A DNA stretch of 14,725 nucleotides. Origin: CAYTQK01 sp964439745. Lineage in GTDB: Bacteria; Desulfobacterota; Desulfobacteria; Desulfobacterales; Desulfosudaceae. A model generated the notes under the pieces. That model made no database searches. It saw nothing but the letters and a program-made list of their open reading frames with translations, and was not told the DNA's origin. The DNA is taken from positions 1 to 14,725 of the forward strand of contig CAYTQK010000055.1 of assembly GCA_964439745.1 (NCBI GenBank). The letters are read 5' to 3'. Below, in pieces: positions 1 through 6,293 of this stretch. The translations under genes were made by a program, and so were the position numbers. How positions within the stretch are numbered: the first letter of the stretch is position 1; every line of letters starts with the position of its first letter.

Positions 1-49
1 CATGGACAGCGACAACCTGCTGACCGTGGACTACGCCGGGGATGCATAG
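1..49 (+). CDS. 3' end of an unidentified gene (partial)
   Basis: An open frame enters from the left edge and ends in TAG at 47-49, giving a C-terminal tail that reads DSDNLLTVDYAGDA. The gene begins outside the window. The tail is too short to assign to a family. It is followed by an inverted repeat and by the start of another plus-strand frame at 111, so an operon-like arrangement on this strand is plausible. Being in frame from the edge is weak evidence by itself, since any short stretch can be open by chance. Confidence 0.35.
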   Translation, partial: MDSDNLLTVDYAGDA

Positions 50-50
50 C

Positions 51-100
51 AGTCTCCGCGCTAATCGTTGCCGCAGTTCAGACGTAGGCCCGCGGAGGCT
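51..100 (+). repeat. Inverted repeat / possible RNA hairpin
   Basis: Arms AGTCTCCGCG (51-60) and CGCGGAGGCT (91-100) are complementary over 10 bases, with one position forming a G-U pair in RNA, and are separated by 30 bases. The right arm ends directly at the purine-rich GGGAGG (101-106) in front of the GTG at 111. It could be a terminator-like structure without a T tract, or a structure affecting translation of the downstream frame. Confidence 0.35.
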
Positions 101-110
101 GGGAGGTGAC

Positions 111-221
111 GTGGGCAAGGGTAAGCAGACCGATGACCATCCCCGCGTCATTCTGCGCGCCTGCCCGGGTTATGATCCGGCTATCACAGCTGCTTCAGAA
201 ATTCGGCCATGGCGGCGTTGA
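111..221 (+). pseudogene. Truncated 5' end of a DUF362-like gene
   Basis: A GTG at 111 has a strong Shine-Dalgarno sequence (GGGAGG, 101-106). The frame encodes about 36 residues before TGA at 219-221. Residues 12-25 read PRVILRACPGYDPA, which resembles the N-terminus of DUF362-domain proteins, where a short strand and a Y-D-P motif open the domain. The resemblance stops near base 180, four bases short of the stop codon of the convergent hydrolase gene at 184; the remaining residues look like antisense translation of that gene. What is seen is a good ribosome site, a family-like start and an abrupt end. The inference is a gene cut by rearrangement or a contig misjoin. The match is short, so the family call is tentative. 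Confidence 0.35.
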
Positions 222-948
222 CCGCGGCCGGCTGTTCCAGGGGGGCCAGATGGGCGGCCTGGTCGATTTTCTCCAGTCGCGCGCCGGGAATCTGGTCGGC
301 CAGAAAGGCGGCATACTTGGGCGGGGTGGTGGTGTCGTCATTGCCGCTGATGACCAGTACCGGCACGTCGATACCGGTGATCCGGTCCATGACGTCAAAG
401 GCGTTGCAGGCGGTGAAATCCCCGTGGGCCGTTTCGGCCGTGCACCGGATCTGGGAACGGACGAGATCGCTCATCTCTTTGGTCTGGTTGGGCGCGGCCA
501 CCGCCGCCATGGTCAGCATGTTCTTGAAATCCTCGAAATTGTTCTGGATGGATTCGAAGATAGGCGGCATGACCCGCAACCGGGCGCCGGTATTGATGAG
601 AATGCCCGCCGCGAAGCGCTCGGCATGGCGCAGCAGCAGGTCCAGGCAGACCGCGCCGCCCATGCTCAGCCCGCAGGGGATGGGCCGGGGCGCGGCCAGG
701 TCATCCAGCCAGGCGATGATCCGGTCGGTGTAGGCGGCAATGGTGTCAAACCCGCTGCCGGGGCTATCGCCGTGGCCGGGCAGGTCCGGGGCCAAGGTGT
801 TGCAGAGGCCGGCCAGGGACTCGATCTGGGGCTGCCAGAAGGTTTTGGACATGGCCGCGCCGTGAAAAAAGATCAGCGTGGGCCGAGCCGCGGCCGGCGG
901 CCAGGGATCGGCCAGAAAAGAGATGTCGTTTTGGATCAGTGTTTCCAT
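184..948 (-). CDS. Alpha/beta hydrolase
   Basis: A 254-residue soluble alpha/beta-hydrolase fold protein. The oxyanion segment FFHG is near residues 27-30, a DLPGHGDS loop at 55-62, the nucleophile elbow GLSMGG gives Ser95, GNDDTTTP supplies the acid (Asp204 or 205), and AAHLAPLEQP supplies His233. All three catalytic residues are present and the length is usual for the family. The ATG at 948 is preceded by AAGGAA at good spacing. The gene starts 15 bases after the cobO stop, so the two are probably co-transcribed. The substrate cannot be told from sequence; relatives include esterases, lactonases and C-C bond hydrolases. The stop codon lies almost at the point where the opposing DUF362-like frame is cut off. 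Confidence 0.85.
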   Translation of the reverse strand: METLIQNDISFLADPWPPAAARPTLIFFHGAAMSKTFWQPQIESLAGLCNTLAPDLPGHGDSPGSGFDTIAAYTDRIIAWLDDLAAPRPIPCGLSMGGAVCLDLLLRHAERFAAGILINTGARLRVMPPIFESIQNNFEDFKNMLTMAAVAAPNQTKEMSDLVRSQIRCTAETAHGDFTACNAFDVMDRITGIDVPVLVISGNDDTTTPPKYAAFLADQIPGARLEKIDQAAHLAPLEQPAAVNAAMAEFLKQL

Positions 949-963
949 GGTATTTTCCTTGGT

Positions 964-1494
964 TCAGCTTTCAATGCCCGGCCGGGCGGCCACCCCGGCC
1001 GCGTAATAATGGCGGTGCTCCCCCATTTCCGGTACCAGGTCGCAGAGCCCGACCATTTGCGGCCAGGCGTGTCTGCCGGTCAGAACAATTTCCGGTGCCG
1101 GGTGCCGGGCATCCAGCAGGGCCATGACATCCGCCTCGTCAACCAGCTTGAAGTAGGCGGCCGTGACGATTTCGTCGCACACCACCAGGTCCAGGGCCGG
1201 GTCGGCCAGGGCCGCCCGTGCCCGGGACAGGCCCGCCCGGGCCAGTTGCCGGTGATGGGCCCGGTCCTTGTCTTCGGGCAGGCAGAATTTCCGGCTGCCG
1301 TATTGTTCGATGGTAATCCGGCTGTTCAGGCGTTGGACCGCCGCCAGTTCACTGTAATGCTGGCCCTTCATGAACTGGATGATCAAGGACCGCAGGCCGG
1401 CGCCGCTGGCCCGCAGGGCCATACCCAGGGCGGCGGTGGTTTTGCCCTTGCCGTTGCCGGTATACAGATGAATATAGCCTTTATTTTTTTCCAT
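964..1494 (-). CDS. cobO: Cob(I)alamin adenosyltransferase (CobO/BtuR type)
   Basis: It transfers the adenosyl group of ATP to cob(I)alamin or cobinamide, making adenosylcobalamin-type corrinoids in the cytoplasm. The 176-residue product opens with the family hallmark GYIHLYTGNGKGKTTAA, containing the P-loop GNGKGKTT (residues 13-20). It continues with VVCDEI and LTGRHAWP and ends with the typical GVAARPGIES, so it is full length. I place the start at the ATG at 1494 because the family begins only a few residues before the P-loop. An upstream in-frame TTG at 1515 would add seven residues; neither has a clear Shine-Dalgarno sequence. No cobalamin riboswitch is visible in the 176-base divergent region. 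It heads a two-gene unit with the downstream hydrolase and lies a few kilobases from a RACo-like corrinoid activator gene. Confidence 0.92.
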   Translation of the reverse strand: MEKNKGYIHLYTGNGKGKTTAALGMALRASGAGLRSLIIQFMKGQHYSELAAVQRLNSRITIEQYGSRKFCLPEDKDRAHHRQLARAGLSRARAALADPALDLVVCDEIVTAAYFKLVDEADVMALLDARHPAPEIVLTGRHAWPQMVGLCDLVPEMGEHRHYYAAGVAARPGIES

Positions 1495-1571
1495 GGCAGG
1501 TAGCGGCTTGGTCAAACGTCCAATTGCCGCAGGACAGCCGGCGGTGTTGTCGTTGTCCGTATTGTGTTTTC

Positions 1572-1585
1572 TTGATCTGGGTCAA
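1572..1585 (+). promoter_or_regulatory. FNR/CRP-family palindrome, class II position
   Basis: The sequence TTGAT-CTGG-GTCAA differs at one position from the FNR-type consensus TTGAT-N4-ATCAA. Its centre (1578.5) lies 41.5 bases upstream of the start point (about 1620) predicted from the -10 box TATTAT at 1608-1613. This is the classical spacing for class II activation. No good -35 box is present apart from this site, as expected for an activated promoter. The same site sits about 80 bases upstream of cobO on the other strand. Which FNR/CRP-family regulator binds it cannot be told. Confidence 0.55.
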
Positions 1586-1607
1586 TGATTTTTGGCGCCG
1601 GGTTTTC

Positions 1608-1613
1608 TATTAT
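1608..1613 (+). promoter_or_regulatory. -10 box of the HD-domain gene promoter
   Basis: TATTAT matches five of six positions of the sigma-70 -10 consensus. It lies in an AT-rich stretch about 57 bases upstream of the HD-domain gene start. Transcription would begin near 1620, giving a leader of about 50 bases that ends in an excellent Shine-Dalgarno sequence (AAGGAGG, 1659-1665). Confidence 0.5.
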
Positions 1614-1670
1614 AAAAACAGGTTGAATATAAAATCGTTTTTTACATATCATAAAAACAAGGAGGACGCC

Positions 1671-2402
1671 ATGAAATGTCCTGGACAGGATACCCAGTAC
1701 TGGCAGCCCAGCGCCATCTACGAGGAAAAGTGCCCGGAGTGCGGTACGACCATTGAGTTTTTCAAGGATGACCCCTCCCGGAAATGTCCCGGCTGCGGCA
1801 AAAAAGTGGTCAATCCCCGGCTGGATTTCGGATGCGCCGCCTATTGCCCGTATGCCGAGCAGTGCCTGGGCACCCTGCCGGAGGAGTTTTTCGAAAAACG
1901 TCGGGATTTGCTCAAGGACCGGGTAGCCGTGGAGGTAAAACGCTATTTTAAGACCGATTTCAAGCGCATCGGCCATGCCGCTGCCGTGGCCCGGCACGCC
2001 GAATATATCGGCAAAAAAGAGCAGGGCAACCTGGCCGTCATCATGATGGCCGCCTACCTGCATGACATCGGCATCAAGCGGGCCGAAGAAAAGTACAATT
2101 CCGCCGCAGCCCGGTACCAGGAGCGGGAAGGACCGGCCGTGGCCCGGGAGATCCTGGAAAAACTGGGCGCCGAGGCAGCCATCATCGATGAGGTCTGTGA
2201 CATTGTCGGTCATCATCACCATCCCCGAAAAAACGAGACCCTGAATTTCAAGGTGGTCTATGACGCCGACCTGATCACCAACCTGGAAGAAAAGCACAAG
2301 GACGATCCCATGGATCCGGCCCAGCTGGAAAAAATCATCACCGGCTCCTTGCTCACGGAGTCCGGCCGGATCCGGGCCCGGGAAGTGCTTGGTTCTTCCT
2401 GA
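1671..2402 (+). CDS. HD-domain phosphohydrolase with Cys-rich N-terminus
   Basis: A 243-residue cytoplasmic protein. The N-terminus holds a zinc-ribbon-like set, CPEC (21-24) and CPGC (39-42), then a second cluster Cys55, Cys59 and Cys65 (C-x3-C-x5-C). The rest is an HD fold: His102 and His109 in the first helix, LHDIGIK with His131-Asp132, GHHHH (180-184) and the closing DADLITN (Asp198/Asp200). These are the metal ligands of HD phosphohydrolases, which cleave phosphate esters or nucleotides. Start: ATG at 1671 with AAGGAGG five bases upstream; the frame stays open further upstream but without a comparable site. I associate this architecture with conserved, uncharacterised proteins of sulfate reducers. 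The FNR-like site suggests redox-dependent expression. A sensing role for the cysteine clusters is inference; the substrate is unknown. Confidence 0.85.
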   Translation: MKCPGQDTQYWQPSAIYEEKCPECGTTIEFFKDDPSRKCPGCGKKVVNPRLDFGCAAYCPYAEQCLGTLPEEFFEKRRDLLKDRVAVEVKRYFKTDFKRIGHAAAVARHAEYIGKKEQGNLAVIMMAAYLHDIGIKRAEEKYNSAAARYQEREGPAVAREILEKLGAEAAIIDEVCDIVGHHHHPRKNETLNFKVVYDADLITNLEEKHKDDPMDPAQLEKIITGSLLTESGRIRAREVLGSS

Positions 2403-2421
2403 AAGCCGACGTTTGCGGTCA

Positions 2422-2448
2422 GGCCGGTGCAATTCCGGTTTTCTTTTT
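2422..2448 (+). terminator. Weak intrinsic terminator candidate
   Basis: GGCCGG (2422-2427) can pair with CCGGTT (2435-2440), with two G-U pairs, around a seven-base loop. A T-rich run (TTTTCTTTTT, 2439-2448) follows. It lies 20 bases after the HD-domain gene stop. The stem is short, so efficiency is doubtful. Confidence 0.35.
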
Positions 2449-2493
2449 GGTTTCGTAACCGCCTCGAAAGCATAGCGAAATTTATTTTTTTGG

Positions 2494-2522
2494 TTGATTA
2501 ATGAACTTCTTTTGCATAGGAT
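2494..2522 (+). promoter_or_regulatory. Possible sigma-70 promoter of the PilZ gene
   Basis: TTGATT (2494-2499) and TAGGAT (2517-2522) are separated by exactly 17 bases; each matches four of six consensus positions. The pair lies in the AT-rich part of the 205-base gap, about 86 bases upstream of the PilZ gene start. Moderate support only. Confidence 0.35.
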
Positions 2523-2607
2523 ATTCTTTCCATAGATGTCTCCGGGGGGGCTGCTGCCAAGGGGGATTTGACAAGAAAAAAAAGAACAAACCAGTTGGGG
2601 AAGGATC

Positions 2608-3024
2608 ATGTCAGAGTATTACAAGACCCGCGAGAGTGTAGCTGATTCCGGTCAAACCGGGGCCGGTCAGCCGGTGGGGATGCGTCAGACGCGGCGTTTT
2701 TTGTTAAAGAACGCCCGCATCACCTTGCGCAAGACCGGGATGCTGAAATTGTTTCAAAGTGCCAACAACCAGGCCTCCCTGGTAAACCTCAGCCGTAATG
2801 GGCTGCAATTGCTGATTACCGAGGAGCTCAAGCCCAACGACAATTACCAGATCAACCTCTACCCGCCGGGAACCGGCGAACCGCTGAGCTTGAAGGCTCG
2901 GGTGATCTGGTGCAAGACGCACAAGATATTTTATGACCGCACCTATTACCGGGTCGGTTTCCGTTTTACCAAGCTGGCTGATGACGCGGCAAGACGCCTG
3001 GCGCGGCTGGAGGCGGTTTGCTGA
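2608..3024 (+). CDS. PilZ-domain protein
   Basis: A 138-residue protein made up largely of one PilZ domain, the usual bacterial cyclic-di-GMP receptor. The ligand motifs are R-x-x-x-R (Arg26 and Arg30) and NLSRNG (60-65), the accepted N-x-S-x-x-G variant of D-x-S-x-x-G. Beta-strand segments follow, including SLKARVIWC (94-102) and YYRVGFRF (113-120), typical of the PilZ barrel. There is no signal peptide or membrane segment, so it is probably a cytoplasmic adaptor that binds a partner when c-di-GMP is high. The ATG at 2608 has GGGGAAGGA just upstream. The radical SAM gene follows within 39 bases and may be co-transcribed, although no functional link is known. The target cannot be inferred. 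Confidence 0.85.
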   Translation: MSEYYKTRESVADSGQTGAGQPVGMRQTRRFLLKNARITLRKTGMLKLFQSANNQASLVNLSRNGLQLLITEELKPNDNYQINLYPPGTGEPLSLKARVIWCKTHKIFYDRTYYRVGFRFTKLADDAARRLARLEAVC

Positions 3025-3063
3025 TGATTATAAGGTTGTTCCGCCTTGGCGGCCGGTGTGCCA

Positions 3064-3942
3064 ATGAGGTATGAAGGGCAGATCTTCCGGCCGTTCAGCG
3101 AGGCGGACAGCTATCTGCTGCAGTGCACCATCGGCTGTTCCCACAACCGCTGCACGTTCTGCGGCATGTACAAGGACCGTCAATACCGGGTCCGCTCCCT
3201 GTCGGAAATCAAGACCGATATCCGCATGGCCGCCGAACACTACGGCGACCTGGAAAAGGTGTTTCTGTGCGACGGCGATGCCGTGGCCATGGATACCGCT
3301 GTTCTGCTGGAAATTCTCACCACCCTTTATGCGGCCTTCCCCTCCCTGCGTCATGTGGGCACCTATGTGGGCCCGCAAAGCACCCTGGCCAAGGACATAA
3401 CCGAGCTGACCGCCCTGCGGGCCGCCGGCCTGACCAAGGTCTATCTCGGGGTGGAATCCGGGGATGACCAGGTGCTGGCCGCGGTCAAAAAAGGGGTGAC
3501 CGCCGCCGAGATGCTCCGGGCCGGGCAGAACCTGGTCCGGGCCGGCATGAACCTTTCCGCCATGGTCCTGCTGGGCATCGGCGGCCGGGGAGAACCGGCC
3601 CGGGCGCATGCCTTGGCCACGGCGGAAATCACCAACCAGATGCAGCCGCGCTACCTGGCCGCCCTGACCTTTACCCCGGTACCGCATACGCCGCTCTTCC
3701 AGCAGGTCAATACCGGTACTTTTGAACTGCCCGATCCCTTTGAGACCCTGGAAGAGATGAAACTTATCTTTGAAAATATTACCATCGACAACCTCAAGTT
3801 TATCGGCGCCCATGCCTCAAACTATCTGCCGATCAGCGGCACCCTGCAGCGGGACCGGGAGCGGATGCTGTCCACGGTGAACGAAGTGCTGGACCGGCGG
3901 GACATGTCGGCCCTGCGGCCGGAGAGCCGGCGGGGATTGTGA
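3064..3942 (+). CDS. Radical SAM protein
   Basis: A 292-residue radical SAM enzyme of unknown substrate. The cluster motif is Cys25-SHNR-Cys30-TF-Cys33, a C-x4-C-x2-C spacing one residue longer than the classical C-x3-C-x2-C. The barrel continues with VFLCDGDAVAM (67-77), THVGxYVGP-like strand 3 and VYLGVESGDDQVL, a SAM-contact segment. The C-terminal third holds a strand and loop LTFTPVPHTPLFQQ and no extra Fe-S motif. I chose the ATG at 3064 (MRYEGQIFRP) because I recall the family starting at this motif. An in-frame TTG at 3046 with AAGG about ten bases upstream would add six residues and cannot be excluded. It lies 39 bases after the PilZ gene and converges with the next hydrolase gene across 23 bases. 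Reaction unknown. Confidence 0.85.
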   Translation: MRYEGQIFRPFSEADSYLLQCTIGCSHNRCTFCGMYKDRQYRVRSLSEIKTDIRMAAEHYGDLEKVFLCDGDAVAMDTAVLLEILTTLYAAFPSLRHVGTYVGPQSTLAKDITELTALRAAGLTKVYLGVESGDDQVLAAVKKGVTAAEMLRAGQNLVRAGMNLSAMVLLGIGGRGEPARAHALATAEITNQMQPRYLAALTFTPVPHTPLFQQVNTGTFELPDPFETLEEMKLIFENITIDNLKFIGAHASNYLPISGTLQRDRERMLSTVNEVLDRRDMSALRPESRRGL

Positions 3943-3965
3943 TCAGGTTGACGCGCGGCCGGGCA

Positions 3966-4685
3966 TCAGCCGATAAGCCATGCCGAAGCCCGGTTCATGA
4001 AGACTTCCTGGTGGCGCGGCGCGGAAAGACGATGATCACCGTTGGCCAGCAGGATAAGTTCCTTGGGTTCGTGGCAGGCCGTATAGAGGAGACGGGCGTT
4101 TTCGGCCGGGACGATGGCGTCGTCGGCGCCGTGAAAAATAAGGATATGATGAAGGCCGCTTACGGATTCAGTAATGTCAAAATGCAGATCCTGGTCGAAA
4201 AAACGGGCCGGCATTTTGTCCACGGTGGGGTCATTGGATTGGCGCAGGGCCTGGATCACGGGCTGGCTTTTCAGGGGAGCGGCCAGGGTGACGATTCTTT
4301 CCGGCACCAGCTGTCCGGCCGAAGCCAGGACGACGGTTCCGCCCAGGCTGCTGCCGAACAGGCCGGCCAGCCGGGTGGTATCCCGGCCGCCGGTCAGGGC
4401 GGCCGCGGCGTCCCGCAGATCCCGGCAGCGAGCTGCCAGTGAAGTAACGGCGGCAAAGTCTCCTTCGCTCTCGCCGCAGCCGCGGTGGTCAAAGCGGAGA
4501 TAGGCCAGGCCGGCCCGGCTGCAGCGCTCGGCCAGGGCGATTTGCTTGGGCGACTGCTTGTCGGAAAAAAGTCCATGGCAGCCGACGATAAAGGGGGCGG
4601 GCAATGCCGCCGGGAGATGAATCACCCCGGACAGGCGCAGGCCATCGGATGTGAAGGTAAAAGGACGGCTGCTCGCGGTCGGCAT
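3966..4685 (-). CDS. Alpha/beta hydrolase (S33 / dienelactone-like)
   Basis: A 239-residue serine hydrolase. It shows an N-terminal beta-rich entry (FTSDGLRLSGVIHLP), the oxyanion segment VGCHG (34-38), the loop FDHRGCGESEG (65-75), the nucleophile elbow GSSLGG with Ser113, the acid in HGADDAIVP (Asp188 or 189) and the base His218 in NGDHRLS. The complete triad indicates an active cytoplasmic esterase or peptidase-like enzyme; the substrate is unknown. Its ATG overlaps the stop of the upstream ASKHA gene as TGATG, with AAGGTGAG inside the end of that gene as the ribosome site, so translation is coupled and this is the last gene of the minus-strand run. Whether it acts with the RACo-like protein or was merely captured in the operon is open. 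Confidence 0.85.
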   Translation of the reverse strand: MPTASSRPFTFTSDGLRLSGVIHLPAALPAPFIVGCHGLFSDKQSPKQIALAERCSRAGLAYLRFDHRGCGESEGDFAAVTSLAARCRDLRDAAAALTGGRDTTRLAGLFGSSLGGTVVLASAGQLVPERIVTLAAPLKSQPVIQALRQSNDPTVDKMPARFFDQDLHFDITESVSGLHHILIFHGADDAIVPAENARLLYTACHEPKELILLANGDHRLSAPRHQEVFMNRASAWLIG

Positions 4686-6247
4686 CAGCTCACCTTCTGG
4701 TCCGGAACGGTCACCGAGGGGAACCGGGAGGCGTCGGTATGCGGCAGAAACCTGGCGGCGCTGAAACGGTTCATGAATTCCTGGTTGACGTTTAATTCCA
4801 GATAGGTCAGGCGGTTTTTGATGGCGGCCACTTCGGGAAGGCTGTCCCGGGAGACGAGAACACGTGCGGCTCCTTCCAGGGAACTGTTGCCCACCACGGT
4901 GAAACGATCCATGGGCAGATCCGGCAGCATGCCGATGGTGATGGCCGATTCGGGATTGATGAACGACCCGAATGTTCCGGCCACGTAAAAGCGGGTAATG
5001 TCTTCGAAAGACAAGCCCACCGTGGTGGTCAGGGTCCGCAGAATGGTATACATGGCGGCCTTGGACCGGATCAGGTTGTCAATGTCCGGCTGGCTGAGGG
5101 TGAGGACCTTGTCCGTGTCGGAATGATCGGAGGGAATGATGATAAATTCCCGGATTCCGTTGCTTTCGCGGATCCAGCCGGGATAGCGTTCCGGGTCGAG
5201 CTTGCCGCGGATGTCAATGGCCCCGGTTTTGAAGAGGGCGGCCACCAGATCGATCAGGCCGGAACCGCAGATGCCCGTGGGCGGTTGATTGTTGATGGTC
5301 CGGATCTTGATTTTATTGGTTTCCGGATGGATGGTCACCCGGTCGATGATACCGGGACCGGCCTTGGCGCCGACCTCGGTGACCCCGCCTTCCAGCGCCG
5401 GTCCGGCGGCGCCGGCACAGGCGATCAGCCAGTTGCGGTTGCCGAGGACAACTTCCGCGTTGGTACCCACGTCGACCATCAGCGTTGTTTCCTCTTTTTT
5501 GTGAATTCCGGTATAGAGGATGCCGGAGACCACGTCGCCCCCGAAATAACTGCCGATGTTGGGAAAGACGAAGATGCGGGCCAGGGGGTTGGCGTTGATT
5601 CCCAGCAGGGAGGCCCGGACGGAGTCAGGCTGGTTGACGGCCGGGATATAGGGCTCCCGGATGATCCAGTAGGTCGGTAGGTTCAGAAAAAAGTGGGTCA
5701 TGGTGGTGTTGCCGGAAACAGCCGCCAGGTAAATGGATTCCGTGACCAGGTTGCACTCGGCGCACATGTCACTGATGGTCTTGTTCAGTTCTTCGATGAT
5801 CAGCCGGTGCAGAAGGGCGGGGGCGGAGGATTGGCTGTTTTCGTAATGGATGCGCGTCAGGATATCGTCCCCGATCTGGGCCTGGGGATTTTCAAACGAG
5901 GCTTCCGAGAGGGTGCGGCCGTCTGCCAGGTCGAGCAGGCGGACGACCACCCGGGTGGTACCCAGGTCAATGGCCAGACCGGCCGCGGTTTCCGGTTCAT
6001 CGACCGAGGTAACGCCGATCAGCAGGTATTCCTGCGCGTCGGCGAACAACACGCACCGGACATCGTAATTCCACAGGCGCAGCATCTCCGGCAGCTTTCG
6101 TGTTAATTCCAGGTCGATGTGAATGTGTTCCACCCCCAGGCGTTTGGCCAGGGCGTTTCTCATGCGGTCGGCATCTCCGGTATTGTCATGCAGGGATGGA
6201 GGCGTGAGGGTAATGTCCTCGACCCAGTTCTGGGGACGGTGTGTCAT
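4685..6247 (-). CDS. RACo-like ASKHA ATPase (DUF4445), no ferredoxin domain
   Basis: It resembles reductive activators of corrinoid proteins, which use ATP to return inactive Co(II) corrinoid to Co(I). From the ATG at 6247 (520 residues), the start matches the RACo middle domain (ITLTPPSLHDNTGD). The ASKHA core follows: AIDLGTTRVVV (about 92-102), GNTTMTHFF, the second phosphate motif VDVGTNAEVVLG (258-269), GICGSGLIDL and VAGTFGSFINPE. Typical RACo proteins carry an N-terminal [2Fe-2S] domain; no C-x4-C-x2-C set is present here and the upstream DNA encodes another gene. An in-frame TTG at 6304 would add 19 residues and overlap the upstream gene by 11 bases; neither start has a clear ribosome site. 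It couples to the downstream hydrolase by TGATG. The electron source, if it is a reductase activator, must be another protein. Family call firm, function inferred. Confidence 0.85.
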   Translation of the reverse strand: MTHRPQNWVEDITLTPPSLHDNTGDADRMRNALAKRLGVEHIHIDLELTRKLPEMLRLWNYDVRCVLFADAQEYLLIGVTSVDEPETAAGLAIDLGTTRVVVRLLDLADGRTLSEASFENPQAQIGDDILTRIHYENSQSSAPALLHRLIIEELNKTISDMCAECNLVTESIYLAAVSGNTTMTHFFLNLPTYWIIREPYIPAVNQPDSVRASLLGINANPLARIFVFPNIGSYFGGDVVSGILYTGIHKKEETTLMVDVGTNAEVVLGNRNWLIACAGAAGPALEGGVTEVGAKAGPGIIDRVTIHPETNKIKIRTINNQPPTGICGSGLIDLVAALFKTGAIDIRGKLDPERYPGWIRESNGIREFIIIPSDHSDTDKVLTLSQPDIDNLIRSKAAMYTILRTLTTTVGLSFEDITRFYVAGTFGSFINPESAITIGMLPDLPMDRFTVVGNSSLEGAARVLVSRDSLPEVAAIKNRLTYLELNVNQEFMNRFSAARFLPHTDASRFPSVTVPDQKVS

Positions 6248-6293
6248 GGGAAAACAGATCGGTTGGTAGGGGTTCCAGGCATCATGAGTACTG

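Noticed and set aside
1..183. Possible cobalamin riboswitch near cobO (GGGAGGTGACGTGGG-like stretch)
   Set aside because: It lies downstream of the cobO unit rather than upstream, and no B12-box sequence is present on either strand.
106..1503. Long plus-strand open frame opposite the hydrolase and cobO genes
   Set aside because: It is antisense to two clear genes, is rich in Gly, Arg and Gln as expected from shadow frames in GC-rich DNA, and shows no family motif.
3955..3992. GC-rich inverted sequences at the convergent junction of the radical SAM and hydrolase genes
   Set aside because: Several short alternative pairings are possible, they lie partly in the hydrolase coding end, and there is no T tract on either strand.
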